Shown here piece after piece: positions 1-6,600 of a stretch of 8,852 nt of DNA. The notes below the pieces were generated by a model. The model saw nothing but the letters and a program-made list of their open reading frames with translations, ran no database searches and had not been told where the DNA came from. Both the position numbers and the translations under genes were made by a program. Origin of the DNA: Candidatus Kapaibacterium sp. (GTDB lineage: Bacteria; Bacteroidota; Ignavibacteria; Kapaibacteriales; UBA961); NCBI GenBank assembly GCA_023259575.1, contig JALRHN010000089.1, positions 1 to 8,852 of the forward strand, written 5' to 3'. How positions within the stretch are numbered: the stretch's first letter is position 1; the number at the start of each line of letters is the position of its first letter.

Positions 1-895
1 CCTCTGATTTTGCATATGCTTGAATTGATTTCACAAAAGATGCTATTTTTTCATGTTCAAAAGGATCGATTTGTGATGTCATAAATGGATGTAAACCAGA
101 AACCAAAACTGGAATCAAAGTAAATTCACTTGCACCATATACATATTGTAACATCAGTAAATCAATTTCTATAGAGTGCTCTGCCCTATGTGCAGAATCA
201 TCTGTAATTAATGGGACGGTGCAATTTGATCGAATTGCATCTATACAATTTTTATCTGTTTTAGTAATGCCTAAAGGCGTTTTAAAATCTTTTGATGTCA
301 AAATAAACTGATCTGCATTACTAAAATGCGAAGTAGCAAATATAATTATGATATCTGGTGTTGCACTAGCTTTTAATGCCTGTATTGCATGAGCATATGA
401 CAATAATCCAGCTTTAATATCTGCATGTGGCATAATTAATCCGCGAAGTAATCGCTGATGATATGGCTCTATAGAATGTTCGATATTGTTCAAAAAAGAA
501 ATAATATCTTCTTTCTTCTCGGGATAAGCAGAACCAACAAGATATGGCTCTCGTATATCTGAATTCAAGAAAGCTAATTCTGTTTCTTTTTTTAATGACA
601 TAAAACGATCTGTATGCAAATAACCATGATTATCTAGATGCTGTACAAATTCGAGAATGGATTCAGCAGAGATTGATTGTTCATAGATGGAGTCAGCCAA
701 GCCGATACATGTTTTTGGGATAGGATGTAATAATGCATTTAAGATTAATAATGATTGCATGCCAAGTAATAGCGGTTGCTTGGCATATTTCATTGGATCA
801 TACATCAGCAAATATTCTTGCTGATCTTGCATATATTTTTGCACTGTAATGTCTTGCCTTAAAGAAGGCAATAGACTTTCTACATTATAATTCAT
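1..895 (-). CDS. Memo-family protein (AmmeMemoRadiSam system protein B type), 3' end cut by window edge
   Basis: This open frame of 298 codons starts at ATG 895-893 and runs off the left edge without a stop; an in-frame TAA three codons upstream fixes the start. Residues about 150-298 carry the Memo fold signature: MPHADIKAGLLSYAHA (156-170, His157), FATSH (186-190, His190), DFKTPLGITKTD (203-214) and DSAHRAEHSIEIDLLMLQ (233-250). By family knowledge, Memo proteins are related to class III extradiol dioxygenases, and His157 and His190 correspond to the first two metal-site histidines of human MEMO1 (His49, His81). The remaining His and Cys ligands would lie beyond the edge. Residues 1-145 are an N-terminal extension with a YDPMKYAKQPLLLGMQSLL stretch and a probable small helical, possibly winged-helix, region, as in many bacterial members. 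The gene lies 21 bp behind cca, so it is probably co-transcribed with purK and cca. The bacterial function is not established. The family call is firm, the role is not. Confidence 0.86.
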   Translation of the reverse strand, partial: MNYNVESLLPSLRQDITVQKYMQDQQEYLLMYDPMKYAKQPLLLGMQSLLILNALLHPIPKTCIGLADSIYEQSISAESILEFVQHLDNHGYLHTDRFMSLKKETELAFLNSDIREPYLVGSAYPEKKEDIISFLNNIEHSIEPYHQRLLRGLIMPHADIKAGLLSYAHAIQALKASATPDIIIIFATSHFSNADQFILTSKDFKTPLGITKTDKNCIDAIRSNCTVPLITDDSAHRAEHSIEIDLLMLQYVYGASEFTLIPVLVSGLHPFMTSQIDPFEHEKIASFVKSIQAYAKSE

Positions 896-903
896 GATAT
901 ATT

Positions 904-923
904 ATTGTAGTGTTTACTACAAT
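904..923 (-). promoter_or_regulatory. Hairpin spanning the cca stop codon and the Memo gene leader
   Basis: A perfect 8-bp inverted repeat with a 4-nt loop is visible: ATTGTAGT, AAAC, ACTACAAT when read on the minus strand. It includes the cca TAG stop (919-917) and ends 8 nt before the Memo ATG. No U-run follows, so it is not a standard terminator. It lies where a ribosome binding site for the Memo gene would be, and no Shine-Dalgarno-like sequence is seen there. It could couple translation of the two genes or limit initiation. Only two of the eight pairs are G-C, so stability is modest and the role is inferred. Confidence 0.4.
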
Positions 924-2356
924 TCCTTTGGTTTTTGTTTGTAGTTTTTTGCTTCAATCAGCCAGATATCTTTATGCTGAATGAGATATGCTTTTGCATC
1001 ATCATATGCATTAGGAATTATTCCTTCTAGAATTGCTTCTTCAATTGCATTTTTAATATAACCAACAGCTGGAGATGGATGTAGAGAACAAATAGACATT
1101 ATTTCTTCTCCTTTTACAGGTGATTGAAATTCCCTTAAATGATCTCTTTCCCGTACATCTACTATTTTTTGATAGACAGCTTCATAATTTCTAACATATT
1201 TTTCCGCCTTTTTGGGATTCTTTGTGGTGATATCTGCTTTACAAAGAGTAAATAAATCATCTAAATGATCACCTGCATGAACTGCTAATCGCCTAATTGC
1301 AGAATCCGTTACCCCATTATCTACTAAAACCATAGGTCTTTGATGCAATCTCACAAGTGATTCCACATAAGGCAAATATTCTAAAGGCATTTTCATTCTT
1401 CTGAATATCGTGGATTGCCATCTTGCCCCTAATTCTTCATGACCATGAAATGACCAACCTATGCCTTTAAAAAACTTCTTTGTTTTTGGTTTGGCAATAT
1501 CATGCATTAAAGCAGAGAACCGTAGCCAAAGATTATCTGTCATTGTACAAATAGAATCAACTACTTGTAAAGTATGATAAAAAACATCTTTATGTGCATA
1601 TTCTTGCTCGCCAATTTGCACTAATTCTACACCTGCTAAACGTTCTACTTCCGGAAATACATATGTTAATAAGCCTGTATCATGCAATATATTTAAGCCA
1701 ATACTTGGTTTATCCGATTGAAGTATTTTTAAAAATTCATCAGTTATACGTTCTTGAGAAATAATCTGAATTCTAGAATTCATCTTTTTCATTGCAGATA
1801 ATGCTGCTGGATCAATATCAAATTGAAGCCGAGAAGCAAATCTTGCTGCTCTCATCATTCGTAAAGGGTCATCACTAAATGTAATTTCTGGATCTAAAGG
1901 CGTTCTTAATAACTTATGTTCTAAATCTTCTATACCATGGAATAAGTCTATTAATTGTCCAAAAGACGAGGGGGCTAATGAAAAAGCCATGCTATTAACA
2001 GTAAAGTCACGTCTTTTGATATCATCTTCAAAAGTTCCCTGCTCAACAATTGGATTTCTCGAATCAGCATGATAGAGTTCTTTTCTTGTCCCAACAAATT
2101 CTAAATGATAATCTCCTACTGGTACCAAAGCAGTTCTAAACCTTTCATAAATAACAGCTTTAGATCTAAAATGATCGGCTGTTATTTGTGCAAATTCTAA
2201 AGCGTCCCCAATAACTGTGAAATCTATATCTTTTTTAACATTCCCTAAAAAATAGTCTCGAACATAACCACCTACTACAAATACAGTAAATCCATATCGT
2301 TCTGCAAGACGCGAGATTTCTAACACTAAATGATCATTAATTGGGTAGTTTTTCAC
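917..2356 (-). CDS. cca: CCA tRNA nucleotidyltransferase (class II, with HD domain)
   Basis: This enzyme adds or repairs the 3'-terminal CCA of tRNAs in the cytoplasm, using CTP and ATP. The 479-residue product opens with the class II nucleotidyltransferase signature VVGGYVRDYFLG (27-38) and the catalytic pair D43-I-D45, with Glu86 as a likely third carboxylate. RRDFTVNSMAF (115-125) and DDPLRMMRAARFASRL (162-177) follow. The latter is the nucleotide-selecting EDxxR motif with Asp in place of the first Glu, which I believe is common in Bacteroidota homologues. An ERITDEF segment (202-208) comes next, then an HD-type domain with H255, H261, HDIAKP (285-290) and HGHEELGA (304-311). The start is GTG at 2356-2354: an in-frame TAA lies six codons upstream, no ATG occurs before the catalytic core, and AAGGA is centred about 14 nt upstream. 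It sits 21 bp behind purK and 21 bp before the Memo gene. A related poly(A) polymerase role cannot be excluded by eye, but the CCA enzyme is more likely. Confidence 0.92.
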   Translation of the reverse strand: MKNYPINDHLVLEISRLAERYGFTVFVVGGYVRDYFLGNVKKDIDFTVIGDALEFAQITADHFRSKAVIYERFRTALVPVGDYHLEFVGTRKELYHADSRNPIVEQGTFEDDIKRRDFTVNSMAFSLAPSSFGQLIDLFHGIEDLEHKLLRTPLDPEITFSDDPLRMMRAARFASRLQFDIDPAALSAMKKMNSRIQIISQERITDEFLKILQSDKPSIGLNILHDTGLLTYVFPEVERLAGVELVQIGEQEYAHKDVFYHTLQVVDSICTMTDNLWLRFSALMHDIAKPKTKKFFKGIGWSFHGHEELGARWQSTIFRRMKMPLEYLPYVESLVRLHQRPMVLVDNGVTDSAIRRLAVHAGDHLDDLFTLCKADITTKNPKKAEKYVRNYEAVYQKIVDVRERDHLREFQSPVKGEEIMSICSLHPSPAVGYIKNAIEEAILEGIIPNAYDDAKAYLIQHKDIWLIEAKNYKQKPKEL

Positions 2357-2368
2357 GGGTGGAATATA

Positions 2369-2373
2369 TCCTT
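2369..2373 (-). promoter_or_regulatory. Ribosome binding site of cca, supporting the GTG start
   Basis: AAGGA on the minus strand lies 12 nt before the GTG at 2356, inside the 21-bp gap after the purK stop. The spacing is a little long. Together with the in-frame TAA overlapping the same bases, it supports GTG as the start and leaves no upstream alternative. Confidence 0.45.
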
Positions 2374-2377
2374 ATAA

Positions 2378-3547
2378 TTACCAAATCCAAGCTTTGGCAG
2401 CTTGATATGCTTGTTCTGCGGCAAGATCTAAGGTATCAGCAATTGTAGTGAGATGTCCCATTTTTCTGCCTTTACGACATTCCTTTTTCCCGTATAAATG
2501 CACTGTTGTTTGTGGAAATTTAAGTGTATCAACTGGACTATCTGGTATTCCAGGACCAGATTTTGTACCAAGCAAATTTACCATAACTGCTGCAGGAACC
2601 TTTAATTCTGGAGAGCCTAATGGCAAATTGAGTACTGCCCTTATACAATTTTCGAATTGTGATGTATAGCATGCCTCTATGGTATAATGTCCAGAATTAT
2701 GAGGTCTAGGTGCAATTTCATTCACTAAAATTTCTTCATCGCTGATATAGAATAATTCTATTCCAAAAATGCCGATGCCATGTATTGCTTCTACGCATTG
2801 CAATGCAATATCTTTTGCTTTTTGTGCTGCTTGTTCAGAAACTCTAGCTGGTGCAAGTACATATCTACAAATATGATTCTCTTGAATCGTTTCTACGCAA
2901 GGATATACCGCTGTCTCACCTCTTCTATTACGGGCTACCATGACGGCTAATTCTTTTGTAAAATGAACAAATTGTTCCGCCATAATTTCTTTAGGTGCTT
3001 CTGGGTCTGTAAACTTCATCCATGCCATTTTAGCATCTGATTCATTTCTGATAGTAGCATTCCCATATCCATCATATCCTAAAGTTCTTGTTTTCATGAT
3101 ATAAGGATATCCATATTCTTTACCAAATTCATAGGCATCATCAATAGAACGTAAAGCTGCACATTTTGTAATTGGTAATCCAGCTTTGGCAAACGTAGAT
3201 TTTTGGATCCATTTATCTTGGATTAATTCTATTGTTTTAGGTAAAGGAAAAACAGGTCTATGTTCTGCAATGGAATGAAGAATGAGAGGATCTATAAATT
3301 CATTTTCTAGGGTAATAATATCTGCAGATTGATAAAAGGCCTTTACTTCTTCGGGATTATTCCAACCATTTGGAAATTCTAAATGAGTCATCATTCCAGC
3401 AGGAGAGTCAGATCCATGCTCAATAATTGCAGTTCTTAAACCTAATTTCCAAATTTCCCAGCTCATCATTTTGGCTAATTGTCCACCACCTAAAATACCA
3501 ACTGTTAATGGCTTTTGTTCATATTGTGTATAGATAGAGGGAAGCAT
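2378..3547 (-). CDS. purK: N5-carboxyaminoimidazole ribonucleotide synthase (PurK, ATP-grasp)
   Basis: PurK uses ATP and bicarbonate to convert AIR to N5-CAIR in de novo purine synthesis; PurE then rearranges N5-CAIR to CAIR. The 389-residue protein shows the N-terminal nucleotide-fold motif VGILGGGQLAKMM (16-28), LENEF (80-84), the start of the ATP-grasp region at DK (111-112), and YIMKTRTLGYDGYG (149-162) with Lys152 as the likely ATP-binding lysine. Glu191, FGIELF (261-266), VNEIAPRPHNSGHYT (275-289) and SQFENCIRAVLNLPLG (296-311) follow. The C-terminal domain carries HLYGKKECRKGRKMGHLT (350-367). Length and motif order are normal for the family. ATG 3547 is the only plausible start; AGAGAA lies just 3 nt upstream, so Shine-Dalgarno support is poor. 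purE is not adjacent in this window. purK is probably the first gene of a purK-cca-Memo operon. Confidence 0.96.
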   Translation of the reverse strand: MLPSIYTQYEQKPLTVGILGGGQLAKMMSWEIWKLGLRTAIIEHGSDSPAGMMTHLEFPNGWNNPEEVKAFYQSADIITLENEFIDPLILHSIAEHRPVFPLPKTIELIQDKWIQKSTFAKAGLPITKCAALRSIDDAYEFGKEYGYPYIMKTRTLGYDGYGNATIRNESDAKMAWMKFTDPEAPKEIMAEQFVHFTKELAVMVARNRRGETAVYPCVETIQENHICRYVLAPARVSEQAAQKAKDIALQCVEAIHGIGIFGIELFYISDEEILVNEIAPRPHNSGHYTIEACYTSQFENCIRAVLNLPLGSPELKVPAAVMVNLLGTKSGPGIPDSPVDTLKFPQTTVHLYGKKECRKGRKMGHLTTIADTLDLAAEQAYQAAKAWIW

Positions 3548-3575
3548 TGATTCTCTTTTATTAGTATATCTACTA

Positions 3576-3583
3576 CAAAGTTA
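3576..3583 (-). promoter_or_regulatory. Possible Bacteroidota-type -7 promoter box for the purK operon
   Basis: The minus strand reads TAACTTTG, an exact match to the TAnnTTTG -7 element described for Bacteroidota primary-sigma promoters. It lies downstream of the terminator-like stem and 28 nt before the purK ATG, a suitable place for an operon promoter with a short leader. No TTTG or TTG -33 element is visible at the usual distance, and use of this consensus in the host lineage is assumed, so the call is weak. Confidence 0.3.
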
Positions 3584-3599
3584 ACGGATTCTTCTCAAG

Positions 3600-3655
3600 A
3601 AAAAATCCGCAATATTGTTTATGATGAATACCATAGACATTCTTGCGGATTATTT
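3600..3655 (-). terminator. Probable Rho-independent terminator after the surface-protein gene
   Basis: On the minus strand AATCCGCAA (3651-3643) pairs perfectly with TTGCGGATT (3612-3604), and the downstream arm runs into six T residues (3605-3600). Three further A-T pairs can form outside one mismatch. The loop is about 30 nt, longer than usual, but can fold internally through GAAT/ATTC. The stem begins about 30 nt after the TAA of the large gene. It would separate that gene from purK. Confidence 0.65.
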
Positions 3656-3683
3656 CTAGTATGAGTGTATGATGTCGACTTTT

Positions 3684-6600
3684 TTATCTATTGATGGTAA
3701 AGCCTTTTACTTCTATGAATGGTCCTGCATGAATTCTGCAGAAATAATTACCATTTGGCAATACATTCATAGGAACTGATAATCTATAATCTCCAGCATC
3801 TAGCACTTGGTCTACCGGTAATGCAATTTTTTCGCCAAGGGAATTATAGATTTCGATGATTGTTTTTACAGAAAAACCAATTGAATATTGAATAGCAATT
3901 TCACCTGATTCTATTGGATTTGGTGATATTTCTTTTAATGCAAATCCTGAACCAGAGAATGAAATTAATCTTCCATTTATAAAGCATCCATCTAATGTTA
4001 CGGATGCTGGTTTTGTAGTTACTGGCACACATGCTGAACGATCTAATGTATTTCCTTTTAAGTCGATACCAAATCCGGTACTATCACTTAAAAGCACTAA
4101 AAATTCTGCACTAAATAAAGCAGATCCGTTTGCTGCTTTAGTACCTATTCCATTAAATGTGACACCTTTAGATGATTCTAGTGCATTTAATGTCCAACCA
4201 CTTAAACCAGATTCTACTTGCAAAGATCCAGACTTATACTTTAACATATCTTCTCTAAACAACATATCAACAGATAATGATTTTAGATCTGCCTTTGTCC
4301 AATCTGAACAAGTTCCTTTGATTGTATATCGAATTGTATTTCCTGCTTTAATTTTGGTGCTTGGTGGATCGATACTAAACTCTACAGGTACAGAGAATCC
4401 TTTACCTTTTACATCAATGACTGCAGTTTTTGGATTACCATTTGCATCTTTAAGATTTAATGGAGTAACAAGAATAATTGCAGCATAATCTTTATTTTCT
4501 GTTGGAGAAAATGTTACTGTCACTGTATATGAACCACCTGGAGGAATTGCCAAAGGATAATTTGGGGCTGTAAATGCAAAACTTCCTTGATCTCCTCCAT
4601 TAAATTCTAATGATCCAATAAAGAGTGTATCAGTTCCTGGATTTGAAATTGTGGCTGTACCCGTTGGACGATCGCATAATATCACAGAACCATAGTCAAT
4701 TGGTGTAGTTTTGATATCTGGGAAACGAGTTTCTATACCTGTTCCTATAATATCTGCATTTGTGATTATTCGTGGATTTTCACCTGGCCCAGGTGCAGCA
4801 TCAGATTTTACATCTACTGCAACTATGCGTTTTCCTACTGCTGTTGGTTTAAAACGGACAGGGATTCTTATATCTTGGGCAATCATGATAGATATATTCT
4901 TAGGTAATTGACCAGGATTTTTCCATTCAAAATCAGCAGCATTTGGTCCAGCTGCACTAAAATCAATGCTTTCGATAAATAAAGGAGCAGTAGTACTTGT
5001 ATTAGCAATAATTAACTCACCATCAGTAGCTGCATAACTTCCAACTAAAACATCTGGAGTAAATTCATAACCGGTGACTTGAATTTTTGGTAATATTCCA
5101 AATCCTTTTACAGTACCACTAGCAGAACCTGCATTATCTGCAGATGCAATAACGGTTGTTTGATGTTTGCCTTCTGAAACTGGTTCAAATTCTACTGTCA
5201 CAGTAATTTTAGAACCATCATTTCTTAAAATATAAGGAGCGCTAGTACTTACTGGAGGTTGTACATCAATGATTCTAAAGTTAGCATCTTGAGGCTTCTG
5301 TAGTTCTATAGTAGTAACATTTGCAGGTGCTGAACCTGAATTTGTGACATATACCTCTCTTCTTTGTAATGTCTTAACTCTACGATTTCCCCAATCTTGA
5401 TCTGTAACGGTTAAACCTGGTTGAATACCAGTTCCAATCCATAAAGAATTTGGAGAGCAATCTTTACCATCGCTATCAGATTCAAATTGAACAATTATAG
5501 AATCTGACTTTGTATTTTCTGCTTTAAAACAAATTGAGTTGAAATAGACAGCTTGTTTTGGTGCGATCTTAAATGGAAATACAGGATTGGTTGGAGTAGA
5601 TACACTAAATGGTGGTTTGACACCTAAAATACCAGTAACAGTTAATGTATCAGAACCGCGATTAAATACTCTTAATCCAGGCGATTGTTGATCTTTACAG
5701 ACGGTATTACCTAGTGCAATTTTACCCGCGTCCCAACCTTCTTCAACTTCAATACATGGTCTTACTCCTAAACCTTGTACTTGCCAAGCAAAAACAGCAC
5801 ATTGTGTTTTAGCCATCAAAGAATCAACCAGAATATCCTTATCATCCCTGCTTTCTCTGTCTGGAGTAAATTCTAAAACAATGTCTCTTTCTTCGCCTGG
5901 CTTCAAGCTACTTGTATCTTTACTGATAATCTTAAAATTCTTTCCAATTTGAAGCGCAATCTCTTTTAATTCAAGAATTACTAAACTTTCATTTTTAATT
6001 TTTACTGTTTTTTGCTGAGAAGTATTAACTCTTACTTTTCCAAAATTTACTGGATCAGGTTTTAGAGACAATTTATTAACTGTATATCGAACGCTATCGA
6101 TTACATAATTACCTGCTCTATCTAACACAACAAAGATTGCAAATGCATCTTTTGTTTTATCAATAACAGAAAGTTTAAAATCGAATGTAGTTACTTTGGG
6201 GTCTACTACTATTTTATCCGCAGTTAACAATTCAAGTTTATAATTGACACTTATAGAATCAATCATTTCTATTGTTGCAATACCTTGATCAATTTGCGCT
6301 GTATCTGGTGGTGGACCAAAATTTCTTAGTTCGGTTGCTGTATAGGTAAAATCTCCACACTCTTCTTTTCTTGTTAATACAGGAGGTAATGTATCAACTT
6401 GATCTAGTTTTTTAATTGCCATTGCTGCAGGCCAGCCATAAGAATCAAAATCACTAAATCCATAGATATAGCCTCCAAAAACTGTATTACTTGTAATTCT
6501 ATGAGGGCCGGGCGTTACTTTTACATTTTGCCAATATAAATTTGTACCAGGAATTCTATTAGACAATAAAGTTGGTTTTGTAATCCAAATTGGTTTGCCA

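Noticed and set aside
896..916. Identical 21-bp gaps before cca and before the Memo gene
   Set aside because: Apart from length the two gaps share no clear sequence. Equal spacing is likely coincidence, though both fit an operon.
4159..4488. Plus-strand open frame of 109 codons, and similar short plus-strand frames at 2448, 4711, 6674, 7065 and 8082
   Set aside because: All are antisense to genes with firm family motifs, and none has a recognisable domain.
4394..6071. Possible DNA tandem repeats in the ASH-like region
   Set aside because: The repetition is at the level of protein fold only. The nucleotide sequences of the units are divergent and I see no near-identical tracts.
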